Source of the DNA: Pseudomonas paraversuta
GTDB taxonomy: Bacteria > Pseudomonadota > Gammaproteobacteria > Pseudomonadales > Pseudomonadaceae
Assembly (NCBI RefSeq): GCF_904063065.1
Contig: NZ_CAJFCL010000012.1
Coordinates: 39,852 to 103,851 of the forward strand
Length of the DNA: 64,000 bases
Reading direction: 5' to 3'
Below, in pieces: positions 33,606-41,731 of this stretch. The position numbers were made by a program, and so were the translations under genes. Each line of letters begins with the position of its first letter. Within the stretch, counting starts at the first letter, position 1. Under the pieces are notes generated by a model, which was not told the origin of the DNA, searched no databases, and worked only from the letters and a program-made list of their open reading frames with translations.

Positions 33606-34146
33606 CTAGGGGTGTCCATGACTGATGGCCTGAAATTGGCAGGTTAACTGGTGGGGGATAAGAATACCAATGTGGTGATATTGCTCGTCTATCGCCACCG
33701 GTGGCAACGCGCAGCAGTGTTGTACGGGCGGAAGTTAGTCGGCTTAGCGTCTGCTTCTGGCCGAAAGCAGCCCCTCATACAACACTGTCAGTTTTGGAGT
33801 GCCATGAGCAATCATCAGGCAGCAGAACACTGTACGAAAAGACAAAAACTCGGACTGTATTTGATTGAGAGGATGAAGGTCAGGCCGTTGGGCATAAACA
33901 GGCTCGGGCCGCTCAAAGCTGTGCGTGAGTCGTAGTTGGGGAGGGACGGGGTCAATAAAGTCGATACATGCAAATGGATATCCGCATCTTGTACAAATGC
34001 GCGACACTGAAAACCTGTTAGGGCATGGCTAGGATTCAGGCTTTTCCAGGGACATGATGTCGGCCCGATATGGGCACTGGTGTGATTTTGGAGGATCGTC
34101 TTCGGCCATGTTTCGTCAATTCGACCGCTAATTAAGAAAGAGAAAA
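33606..34146. other. 541-base stretch without a convincing gene
   Basis: Lies between the NucS-like gene and the LysR gene. A minus-strand frame at 33744-34007 beginning with GTG contains a 'CTRCG' pair but no ribosome-binding site. The right end of the dusA island is probably here or within the following genes, but I find no attachment-site repeat. Confidence 0.4.
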
Positions 34147-35079
34147 ATGGATACCAGGAAACTGCGTCATGTTCTGGGGCTGGTCGAGCACCTGACCTTT
34201 ACCAAAGCCAGTATCGAGGTCAACCTGAGTCAGCCGGCCTTGTCGCGCAGCATTCAGTCGATCGAGGCTGAACTGGGGGTGCAGTTGTTCGATCGCGGAC
34301 CTAACGGGGTTGAGCTGACACCTTACGGCGAGGTGTTTACCGAGCGCGCACGCAAGGTGCTGGCCGAGCTCAATGAGTTGCGCCGGGATATCGAATTGGT
34401 GCGCCGTGGTGAGTATGGCGAGATTGCGCTGGGCTTCGCGCCGACGGCGGCGGCCCTGCTCAAAACTCAGTTGCTGGAACATTTTGCCCTGAACTGTCCG
34501 CAGGTGCGATTGACCGTCAAGGGCGGCACCTATGAAGAATTGTTGTGGCTGCTGCTGGAAGAGAAGATTGATATTTTTTTCGGCGATGTGGCGCTGTTGT
34601 CCTATCGCCAGGATTTGCAGGTCGATTTGTTGCCCAATTGGCGAAGTGGTTTCTTTTGTGCCGCCCATCATCCTTTGGCGCAGAAAAAACAGGTTCACCC
34701 CTCGGAATTGCTGGGTTGCCCCTTGGGCAGTATCAAGTTGTCAGCCTGGGCCATGGCGGAGCTGGATACGTATTTGGGGGGATCCATCGAGACGGCCATT
34801 CATTTTCAGACGGATGTGCTCGCTGACCTCGAGGCCTTGGCGTTCACCAGGAACACCGTGGTCTTCGGCAGTTACCCGGCATTTTCGAGCGCCGTGGACA
34901 GTGGCCGGCTGCAGGAGATCGCGCTGAATCCACCGTTGCAACTGCGCGCGCGTTTCGGTTCGGTCAGCCTTGCGGGACGTACCCTGGCGCCCTCGATAAA
35001 GGGAGCCAAGGCGCTGGCCCAGGAGATATTTGCGCGGTGCGCCGAACAGTTCCCCGTGGCGCCCTTGATCGAGGGTTGA
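34147..35079 (+). CDS. LysR-family transcriptional regulator
   Basis: A 310-residue product with an N-terminal winged HTH (residues 1-60, 'LTFTKASIEVNLSQPALSRSIQSIEAELGVQLFDRG') and a periplasmic-binding-fold effector domain. AAGAGAAAA precedes the start. It is not closely packed with a divergent gene; the next downstream functional gene is the M20 amidohydrolase on the same strand, after the remnant of an MFS gene. It is likely to regulate that uptake and hydrolysis cluster, but no LysR box could be assigned. Confidence 0.88.
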   Translation: MDTRKLRHVLGLVEHLTFTKASIEVNLSQPALSRSIQSIEAELGVQLFDRGPNGVELTPYGEVFTERARKVLAELNELRRDIELVRRGEYGEIALGFAPTAAALLKTQLLEHFALNCPQVRLTVKGGTYEELLWLLLEEKIDIFFGDVALLSYRQDLQVDLLPNWRSGFFCAAHHPLAQKKQVHPSELLGCPLGSIKLSAWAMAELDTYLGGSIETAIHFQTDVLADLEALAFTRNTVVFGSYPAFSSAVDSGRLQEIALNPPLQLRARFGSVSLAGRTLAPSIKGAKALAQEIFARCAEQFPVAPLIEG

Positions 35080-35084
35080 TCTCG

Positions 35085-35210
35085 GTGAAGATCGACAGCG
35101 CGGCGATCACCAGTCCTGGAGAGGTCGTCAGCAACTGACCCGTAGTGCCTGCACCGGTGGCGAGGATCTTGCCATTGCAGCGATCCAGCAGCAGACCACC
35201 GTCACTGCCA
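35085..35210 (-). pseudogene. remnant of an aromatic-acid MFS transporter gene (C-terminal parts)
   Basis: Read on the minus strand, 'GGLLLDRCN' is joined directly to 'GKILATGAGTTGQLLTTSPGLVIAALSIFTEI'. The same pieces occur, about 105 residues apart, in the intact MFS gene at 40175-41401 ('GGLLLDRCNKFKVV' and 'GQILAAGAGTSGVLLATSPGLVIAALSILTVI'). So this is a second copy of that gene with the segment between them and the whole N-terminal part deleted. It lies between the LysR and M20 genes. Confidence 0.75.
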
Positions 35211-35352
35211 CTCCACGACCCTGGCGCTGAAGCGCGCACGATCCACGTTCGCATTGGCTATGCAAAGAGCGCATAGACACGTCCCAAGTATGCATTGGCC
35301 TGCAGCATTTGCACTCCAGCATGATGCTCGCAAGCGCTAAAAAAGCGCTCCC

Positions 35353-35360
35353 AATAATAA
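35353..35360 (+). promoter_or_regulatory. Hfq/Crc-type AANAANAA motif before the M20 gene
   Basis: AATAATAA directly in front of the GGAA ribosome-binding site, eight bases from the ATG. Fits the A-rich catabolite-activity motif bound by Hfq/Crc in pseudomonads. Confidence 0.5.
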
Positions 35361-35367
35361 GGAACCC

Positions 35368-36555
35368 ATGCACATGCCTATCAGCCCTGAAATCCAAGCC
35401 CTCGCCAGCGATATGCGCCTCTGGCGCCAACAGATTCACAGCCAGCCAGAAACAGCCTTCCAGGAACACAAGACGGCCAACTTCGTTGTTGAGCTGCTGC
35501 GCTCATGGGATATCGAAGTCCACACCGGTATTGGCCAGACGGGTGTCGTCGGGGTGATCCACGGCAGCCTTGGCTCAGGGCCGACGATTGCCTTTCGTGC
35601 CGACATGGATGCCTTGCCCATCGTCGAAGAAGGGCAGCCGTCCTATCGCTCTGTGCACCACGGGGTATTCCATGGTTGCGGTCACGATGGTCATACAGCC
35701 ATTCTCCTGGGCACGGCGCGTCTGTTGGCAGAGCGGCTAGATTTCAGCGGCACCGTGGTGCTGATCTTCCAACCCGCTGAAGAGATCATCCAGGGAAGTC
35801 GGGCCATGCTGGATGATGGCTTGCTGCAGCGTTTCCCGTTCGAAGAAATCTATGCGCTGCATAACCATCCCGCCCTGGCGGCTGGCACCGTTGGCGTTCG
35901 TCGCGGCGCAGCGCTGGCCTCGGTGGACTTTTTCTCGATCCGCATCATCGGCGTCGGCAGCCACGGCGGTATGCCGCACTTGAGCGTCGACCCGATCATG
36001 ATCGGCTCAAGCCTGGTTGCGGCCCTGCAAAGTATTGTAAGCCGCAACGTCAATCCGATAGAAAATGCAGTGATCAGTGTCTGCAGCTTCCAGTCCGGAG
36101 AAACCAATAACGTCATCCCCGAGTTCGCGGTGCTCGATGGCACCGTGCGCACTCTGTCCGTTGCTGTTCGAAAGCAGGTCGTCGAACGCATGCGCGAAGT
36201 CTGCCAAGGGCTGGCATTGGCTCATCAGTGTCAAATCGAGATGACACTGGCCAACAACACCCCGCCAACCGTCAACAGCCCTGAGCAGACCCAACACGTG
36301 ATCCGTGCCGCGAAGCTCGTGGTCGGGGCCGATAAACTGCAGGAAAACGTCGCTCCGATCATGGCCGGTGATGACTGCGCAGTGTTTCTCCAGGAGCGTC
36401 CTGGCTGTTATTTCCTGCTGGGCCAGGATGGTCCTATGTGTCACCACCCGCATTACGACTTCAACGATGATGTGGCAAGCATCGGGGTGGCGATGTTCAG
36501 GCAGCTTGTGGATTTACGACTCGGTTCCGGACGCGACGACAATAACAATAACTAA
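35368..36555 (+). CDS. M20D-family amidohydrolase (hippurate hydrolase-like)
   Basis: A 395-residue cytoplasmic metallopeptidase. Metal-site motifs: 'FRADMDALPI', 'HGVFHGCGHDGHTAILLG', 'VVLIFQPAEE' and 'GSHGGMPHLSVDPI'; the C-terminal 'MCHHPHYDFNDD' closes the di-metal site. The family cleaves N-acyl amino acids such as hippurate or indole-acetyl-aspartate. AAGGA precedes the start. The C-terminus is an Asn run encoded by (AATAAC) that is also the A-rich motif in front of the next gene. It likely releases an aromatic acid plus amino acid for the neighbouring catabolic genes (inference). Confidence 0.86.
   Translation: MHMPISPEIQALASDMRLWRQQIHSQPETAFQEHKTANFVVELLRSWDIEVHTGIGQTGVVGVIHGSLGSGPTIAFRADMDALPIVEEGQPSYRSVHHGVFHGCGHDGHTAILLGTARLLAERLDFSGTVVLIFQPAEEIIQGSRAMLDDGLLQRFPFEEIYALHNHPALAAGTVGVRRGAALASVDFFSIRIIGVGSHGGMPHLSVDPIMIGSSLVAALQSIVSRNVNPIENAVISVCSFQSGETNNVIPEFAVLDGTVRTLSVAVRKQVVERMREVCQGLALAHQCQIEMTLANNTPPTVNSPEQTQHVIRAAKLVVGADKLQENVAPIMAGDDCAVFLQERPGCYFLLGQDGPMCHHPHYDFNDDVASIGVAMFRQLVDLRLGSGRDDNNNN
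36541..36552 (+). promoter_or_regulatory. Hfq/Crc-type motif before the symporter gene
   Basis: AATAACAATAAC overlapping the last codons of the amidohydrolase gene, 17-28 bases before the symporter start. Confidence 0.5.
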
Positions 36556-36568
36556 GCCCGGAGCTCGC

Positions 36569-38224
36569 ATGAAGCCCAAAATCCTGACAGCCTGTCTTTC
36601 GCTGATATTAGTGCTGGCCTCAAGCTCTGCCAGTGCGGCCACTGGCAGCAGTTATGCTGCCAACTGGCACACCCTGGTGCCGTTTTTCCTGCTGATCACC
36701 CTGACCCTGGCGATCACCCGTTGGGCCAGTAACCGTAGCCACAGCACCGCTGATTTTTACAACGCGGGGGGCGGCATCACGCCGATGCAAAACGGCTTTG
36801 CCCTGGCTGGCGACTACATGTCAGCGTCGACCTTTCTCGGCGCCGTGGCCATGCAGGCCCTGTATGGCTATGACAGTTTGATCTATGGGGTCGGCACCTT
36901 GATCGGCTGGCCAATCCTGTTGTTTCTAGTGGCCGAACCGCTGCGCAATCTTGGCCATTACACGTTGTCGGATGTGGTTTCGTTCCGCTTGAAAAAACGC
37001 CCGGTGCACTTGCTGACAGCGGCAAACTCGCTGGTCATCGTGCTGCTTTATCTGGTGGTACAGATGGTCGGCGCGGGTAAATTGATCCAATTGCTGTTTG
37101 GTACGCCCTATCTGATCTCGGTGGGTATGGTCGGCATCCTGGTGCTGCTGTATGTGGTTTTCGGCGGCATGCTGGCTACCACCTGGGTGCAAATAACAAA
37201 GGCAGTGCTGATCCTGGCTATCGGCAGTTTCCTCTGTTTCATGGTGCTCAAGAGTGTCGGCTTCAGCAGCGACCAATTGATCGACAGAGTGGTCCAGGCC
37301 TATCCCGGCGGGCTGGCGGTATTGGCTCCCAGCAAGCTCATATCGAACCCGATTGATGCTATTTCCTTGGGTGTTTCACTCATTTTCGGCATGGTCGGCA
37401 TGCCCCATATCCTGATTCGCTTCTTCACCGTGAAAAACGGTGCCGCTGCTCGTCAATCGGCGTTCTATGCCACCTGCATTATTGCTTACTTCTATACCCT
37501 GATCGCCGTGATCGGTGCAGGGGCGGCGATTTTCGTCATCGGTAATCCCCAGTTTCTGGAGCCCGGCAGTCAAACGCTGGTCGGTGGCAGCAACATGGCA
37601 GCCCTGCACCTGGGGGCCTTTTTTGGCGGTGAGTTGTTTCTGGGCGTGATGTCCGCCGTGGCGTTCGCCACCATCCTGGCAGTCGTGGCCGGCCTTACTA
37701 TCTCAGGCGCGTCGGCCGTTAGCCACGATATCTACACCCACCTGTTCCCCAGGAAAGAAAATAGCCCCAAGCGGGAGCTGATGATTTTCCGTGGGGCCTG
37801 TATCACCCTGATCGTCGTTGCTCTACTGCTGTCGCAACTGGTGCAGAACATGAACATCAGCTTCCTTGCCGGCCTGGTGTTTGCGGTTGCTGCAAGCACT
37901 AACTTTCCGATGCTGATCCTGTCGATCTTCTGGCGCGGGCTGACCACCCGGGGAGTCGTCGCCGCCTGCGTGTGCGGTCTCGTCTCTTCGGTGGGCCTGT
38001 TGGTGCTGGGGCCTGCAATTTGGGTCAATGTGCTGGGGCACGAAACGGCGATTTTCCCTTACTCCAATCCTGCGCTGTTCTCCATGAGCCTGGCCTTTAT
38101 CGCCGCCTGGGTCGCCTCGATCACCGACCGCAGCCCATCGGGCCACGCCGAGCGTGCCAGGTTCGATGCCCAGCACTATCGGTCGCTGACCGGCATCAAC
38201 GCCAACAACGCGATTGCTCACTGA
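36569..38224 (+). CDS. sodium:solute symporter (SSS family, ActP-like)
   Basis: A 551-residue product with a signal-like N-terminal helix and about 13 further membrane segments. 'FYNAGGGITPMQNGFALAGDYMSASTFLGAVAM' is the sodium-site region of the ActP/acetate-type symporters, and 'GLTISGASAVSHDIYTHL' the conserved later motif. Start 36569 has GGAG at eight bases. It is followed after 25 bases by a DUF485 gene, the usual small partner of this family. The substrate may be the product of the amidohydrolase or an aliphatic acid; it is not readable from sequence. Confidence 0.9.
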   Translation: MKPKILTACLSLILVLASSSASAATGSSYAANWHTLVPFFLLITLTLAITRWASNRSHSTADFYNAGGGITPMQNGFALAGDYMSASTFLGAVAMQALYGYDSLIYGVGTLIGWPILLFLVAEPLRNLGHYTLSDVVSFRLKKRPVHLLTAANSLVIVLLYLVVQMVGAGKLIQLLFGTPYLISVGMVGILVLLYVVFGGMLATTWVQITKAVLILAIGSFLCFMVLKSVGFSSDQLIDRVVQAYPGGLAVLAPSKLISNPIDAISLGVSLIFGMVGMPHILIRFFTVKNGAAARQSAFYATCIIAYFYTLIAVIGAGAAIFVIGNPQFLEPGSQTLVGGSNMAALHLGAFFGGELFLGVMSAVAFATILAVVAGLTISGASAVSHDIYTHLFPRKENSPKRELMIFRGACITLIVVALLLSQLVQNMNISFLAGLVFAVAASTNFPMLILSIFWRGLTTRGVVAACVCGLVSSVGLLVLGPAIWVNVLGHETAIFPYSNPALFSMSLAFIAAWVASITDRSPSGHAERARFDAQHYRSLTGINANNAIAH

Positions 38225-38249
38225 CCCTTGACCAAACGAGGTAACGACC

Positions 38250-38540
38250 ATGCCGAGCCCGTTCACCACCCTTGAAGGCAATTGCTCTCTGGCGCGTCTG
38301 AAAAAAATCAGATTCTGGTTAGTCCTGGGGCTGACCGTGCTGACGCTGGGTGCGTATTTCAGCTTTATCCTGCTGATCGCGTTTGCTCCCCATTGGCTGA
38401 CCCTACCGTTGTCGACCGAATCGCGGCTGACCACCGGGATCGTGGCGTGCCTAGGCCTCTACTGGTTTTGTGTAGCGGTCACAGGCTTCTACACGTGGTA
38501 CGCGAACCGGCGCATCGATCCGCTGCTGCGCAACCTTTAG
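38250..38540 (+). CDS. DUF485 membrane protein, symporter partner
   Basis: A 96-residue protein with two membrane helices ('FWLVLGLTVLTLGAYFSFILLIAF' and 'LTTGIVACLGLYWFCVAVTGFYTWYANRR'), the architecture of DUF485 proteins encoded next to acetate-type SSS symporters. The second helix ends with 'YTWYANRRIDPL', the conserved family tail. It follows the symporter by 25 bases with a GAGG site. Its role is probably to assist or stabilise the symporter. Confidence 0.85.
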   Translation: MPSPFTTLEGNCSLARLKKIRFWLVLGLTVLTLGAYFSFILLIAFAPHWLTLPLSTESRLTTGIVACLGLYWFCVAVTGFYTWYANRRIDPLLRNL

Positions 38541-38590
38541 TGCCCCGGCGGCGTACAAGGAGGCCGCCCCTGAAAGGATCAATCTTGCCC

Positions 38591-38615
38591 CCCGCCAGTC
38601 CAGCAGACTGGCGGG
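38591..38615 (+). terminator. hairpin after the DUF485 gene
   Basis: CCCGCCAGTC/GACTGGCGGG, a perfect ten-base stem with a five-base loop. No T tract follows, so it may protect the 3' end of the mRNA or act with Rho. Confidence 0.55.
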
Positions 38616-38687
38616 AACCCGGGCCTTGCAGAGGCCGAGCCACTTAGCTGGCTTGCTCTGCATCGTTTCTACCGTCGAATACTTTCT

Positions 38688-38717
38688 AAAAACAATAACT
38701 GGTCAGCCTGACTGACC
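38688..38717 (+). promoter_or_regulatory. A-rich motif and GGTCAG/CTGACC palindrome upstream of the first OprD gene
   Basis: AAAAACAATAAC at 38688-38699 (Hfq/Crc-like) is followed by GGTCAGCCTGACTGACC at 38701-38717, a perfect six-base inverted repeat that could be an operator or a 5' UTR hairpin. Confidence 0.45.
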
Positions 38718-38754
38718 GGAAAAGTCATCTATCGGTTTCGATTCGGGGTTCACA

Positions 38755-40107
38755 ATGCTCGTACGATTTTTCTTTGGTACTACCCTGGCCTGCGCCCTGT
38801 CGGGTTTGGCGCAGGGGGCTGGCAATCCTGCCCAACAAGAGCAGGCTCGAGGCTTTTTAGAGGGCAGTAGCCTCGATCTCAATCTTCGGCATTACTACGC
38901 CAACCAGCACGCTCGAGGTTCCACCTACCTGACCATTCAAAAACCGCAAGGTCGGGTACCCACCCGTACACGCGAAACCTGGGTACAGGCCAGCATGCTT
39001 AAACTCAGCTCAGGCTACACACAGGGCACACTTGGGTTCGGTTTGGATGCTGGCATTTTCAGCGCCGTGAACCTCGCCCGTGGTCACGGACAAGTGGCCA
39101 ACGGTGCCGACCGTGTTCTGGTCGACAGCAGCGGCGACGCCATACCCACGTGGAGCCGCCTGGGACTTGGTATTGCGCGGTTTCGTGTGTCGAACACCGA
39201 GCTTAAGGTGGGCCGGCAGATGACGGAAAACCCGATACTGCGTTACAAAGACAACCGCGCTTTACCTTCCAGCTTCCAGGGGGCCGGGCTGTCCAGCAAT
39301 GAGACCGATTGGTTGTCGCTGCAAGCGGGTAGCTTTGACCGCGTCATCCCCCGTACGGGGACAGGCGCTGAGCGACTCACCAGTGGTTTTGGCAACCGTC
39401 AATACAGTGGCGATCGCATCAGCTATGTGGGGGGAACGCTCAAGCCTGACTATGGCCTGGAGGCGACCCTTTATGCCTCGCGCTTTGAAAACATGTGGGA
39501 TCAGTACTATTTCGGTGCGATCCACCGTGCCGGCGACAACGCGACCCTTGGCACCAGGATAGCGTTTGGTTACTACCACACGCGGGAGCAGGGCGAGCAA
39601 CGTTTGGGCTACATCGACAATAGCGCCTACAGCGTCGCGCTCACCGGCAGCCACCAAGCCCACAGCGTGACACTGGCCTGGCAGCAGGTTATCGGCAACG
39701 AGTACTTCGACACAGTCTGGGAGTCAACCGGTAACTACCTGGCGAACTCGCTGTACTCGGAGTACAGCGGGCCCAACGAAAAATCCTGGCAGTTGCGTTA
39801 CGAAGTTGACCTGGTGAGCGTGGGATTGCCCGGACTCACGGCGGCCACCTGGCATGCAAAGGGCTGGGACATCGATGGCACCCATTATGACGGGGACCGG
39901 AACGGACGTAACACAGGCTATAACGTGCGAACCCTGGATGGCGCCAAGCACCATGAAAATGCCTTGATGGTGACCTACACCGTGCAGTCCGGGCGCCTGA
40001 AGAACTCGACGCTGCGCACAATCATTTACAACCACCGTGCCAGCGGTGGACAGATCGATGGCAGCTATGACGAGTTTCGTCTGGTGGGTAATTTCCCGAT
40101 CAATTAG
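38755..40107 (+). CDS. OprD-family outer membrane porin
   Basis: A 450-residue product with a signal peptide (about 1-21, cleavage near 'GLAQGAG') and an OprD 18-stranded barrel pattern: 'GFLEGSSLDLNLRHYYANQH', 'ETWVQASMLKLSSGYTQGTLGFGLDAG' and C-terminal aromatic 'DEFRLVGNFPIN'. 'FRVSNTELKVGRQM' is the conserved inner loop region. OprD/Opd porins take up carboxylates such as vanillate and benzoate. Its position next to a symporter and an aromatic-acid transporter suggests an aromatic or acyl-amino acid substrate. It probably belongs to the same regulon as the M20-SSS genes. Confidence 0.92.
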   Translation: MLVRFFFGTTLACALSGLAQGAGNPAQQEQARGFLEGSSLDLNLRHYYANQHARGSTYLTIQKPQGRVPTRTRETWVQASMLKLSSGYTQGTLGFGLDAGIFSAVNLARGHGQVANGADRVLVDSSGDAIPTWSRLGLGIARFRVSNTELKVGRQMTENPILRYKDNRALPSSFQGAGLSSNETDWLSLQAGSFDRVIPRTGTGAERLTSGFGNRQYSGDRISYVGGTLKPDYGLEATLYASRFENMWDQYYFGAIHRAGDNATLGTRIAFGYYHTREQGEQRLGYIDNSAYSVALTGSHQAHSVTLAWQQVIGNEYFDTVWESTGNYLANSLYSEYSGPNEKSWQLRYEVDLVSVGLPGLTAATWHAKGWDIDGTHYDGDRNGRNTGYNVRTLDGAKHHENALMVTYTVQSGRLKNSTLRTIIYNHRASGGQIDGSYDEFRLVGNFPIN

Positions 40108-40174
40108 CGCGTTTCATGTCGAAGTTAATCAAGCACCTGCACCAGACTCACGGGGCATCACAAGGTCTTAACCA

Positions 40175-41401
40175 TCAAGGTCTAGAACAGGCTGCCTTCA
40201 CCTGTGCTTTATCGCTCAATCGGGAGCGGGCGATAACGGTGAGGATCGACAGGGCAGCGATTACCAGCCCGGGTGAGGTTGCCAGTAGCACGCCGCTGGT
40301 GCCGGCTCCGGCGGCAAGGATCTGCCCGGCGGCCAGGGGGCCCGCCACTGAGCCCAGGCGACCGATTGCCACTGCCGCGCCGACGCCGGTGGCGCGCACT
40401 GCGGTCGGGTAGGACTGTGGCGCCAGGGCGTAGAGCACCAGTTGAGCAGCCATGACAAACAGCCCGGCGGCAAACCCGGCAATCGACATGGGCACGATAC
40501 CGATCGACAAGCCGACCCCGGCCAGCGCCACCAGTAACCCGGCATACACGAACAGCACCACTTTGAATTTGTTGCAACGATCCAGCAGCAGGCCACCGAG
40601 CAGCGAACCGAGGGCGCCGCCAATGTTGAACAGCATCTGCACCATGCCCGCCTGAGATTTGCTGAAGCCCTGTTCCAGCAGTAATGACGGCAGCCAGTTG
40701 AGCAGCATGTACATCACAGTCAGGGTGAAGAAGTAGCTCAGCCACAAGGCCAGGGTGTTGCGTGCGCGGCCTTCACCGAACAGTGCCTGGGTAGTGGATG
40801 GTCGCAGGTTGTCCGTTGCTGAGTGTTGTTTGCGGAAGGCAGTGGATTCGGGCAGCAGCAGGGCCATCAGCGGCACGACCAACAAGGGCGCCAGGCCGCC
40901 GATGATAAAGGTGGTTTGCCAGTGCTCACTGGAGAACATTGCCACCGCCGCCGCAAGTGCCCCGCCCAAAGGCACGCCGCAGTACATGAAGCTGATGGCG
41001 GTGCCGCGATTGCGTTCACTCACGGCCTCGGCGCACAGGGCGATCAGGTTAGGCAGGGCGGCGCCCAGGCCCAGGCCTGTCATGAAGCGCACCAGCAACA
41101 GGCTGGAGTAGCTCTCCACATAGGCTGTGCACAGGGAAAACAGGCCAAACAGCAGCACGGCAGTGATGAGGATTTTCTTGCGCCCGATGCGATCGGCGAT
41201 CCAGCCGCCAAAAAATGCCCCGGGCAACAGGCCGAGGATCCCGGCGCTGAACACCCATCCCAGCATTTTCGGGTCCAGAGCAAAACTCTGACGCAGCCCG
41301 GCGGCAGCAGTGCCGGCAGCTTGCAGATCGAAACCCTCGATCAGCGCAACGATAAAGCACAAAGCGATTGTCAGCGTCGAATGACGTGATGGAGTGTCCA
41401 T
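40175..41401 (-). CDS. aromatic acid:H+ symporter (AAHS family MFS)
   Basis: A 408-residue 12-helix MFS protein with AAHS signatures: 'LIEGFDLQAAGTAAAGL' in helix 1 and 'GGWIADRIGRKKILI' in the helix 2-3 loop. The relatives carry 4-hydroxybenzoate, vanillate or hydroxycinnamates. It is divergent from the second OprD gene and 14 bases from the A-rich motif CAATAAAAACAACAA on its own leader. The degraded homologue at 35085-35210 shows that a second copy existed. It presumably imports ferulate-type acids or their products. Confidence 0.88.
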   Translation of the reverse strand: MDTPSRHSTLTIALCFIVALIEGFDLQAAGTAAAGLRQSFALDPKMLGWVFSAGILGLLPGAFFGGWIADRIGRKKILITAVLLFGLFSLCTAYVESYSSLLLVRFMTGLGLGAALPNLIALCAEAVSERNRGTAISFMYCGVPLGGALAAAVAMFSSEHWQTTFIIGGLAPLLVVPLMALLLPESTAFRKQHSATDNLRPSTTQALFGEGRARNTLALWLSYFFTLTVMYMLLNWLPSLLLEQGFSKSQAGMVQMLFNIGGALGSLLGGLLLDRCNKFKVVLFVYAGLLVALAGVGLSIGIVPMSIAGFAAGLFVMAAQLVLYALAPQSYPTAVRATGVGAAVAIGRLGSVAGPLAAGQILAAGAGTSGVLLATSPGLVIAALSILTVIARSRLSDKAQVKAACSRP

Positions 41402-41731
41402 GGGTGAACCTCATTGTTGTTTTTATTGTGGAGTCGAGCCGTTCCGTCGTGGTGGGCACGCTGAAGAGGGCGGCTGCGATTAAGATAACAAATATAACTA
41501 AAAAATGAAGCTGGCCCTTGGTAACGCAAAAAAATCAAAAATAAGCCCTATAAAACAATAAGTAAGCGTCTAGTTTCATATGTGCCAGAGAAATAGATAA
41601 TAATATTAATGTTCGATTATCGGTCACTGATGATTGACGATTGCCTTCGACTGTTTCCATTCTCTGTCCGCGAATCCGGTTGTACTGCGCGCACCGGTAG
41701 CAAAAACAACAATAAAAAATGGACATCGAAC
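41402..41731. promoter_or_regulatory. divergent promoter region with two Hfq/Crc-type motifs
   Basis: 330 bases, AT-rich in the middle (41480-41610). Minus-strand motif CAATAAAAACAACAA at 41428-41414 lies 13 bases from the MFS start; plus-strand motif AAAAACAACAATAAAA at 41702-41717 lies 14 bases from the porin start. No clear activator site could be assigned. Confidence 0.5.

Noticed and set aside
33744..34007. Minus-strand 87-codon frame with a CxxC pair
   Set aside because: GTG start without ribosome-binding site and only one Cys pair; could be real but cannot be supported.
28960..34140. Search for attachment-site direct repeats of the dusA 5' end
   Set aside because: Reading the right side of the island I found no second copy of the conserved dusA start region, so no att pair can be claimed.
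41609..41731. Upstream extension of the second OprD gene
   Set aside because: It would read through the A-rich leader and displace the signal peptide; the ATG at 41732 is better.
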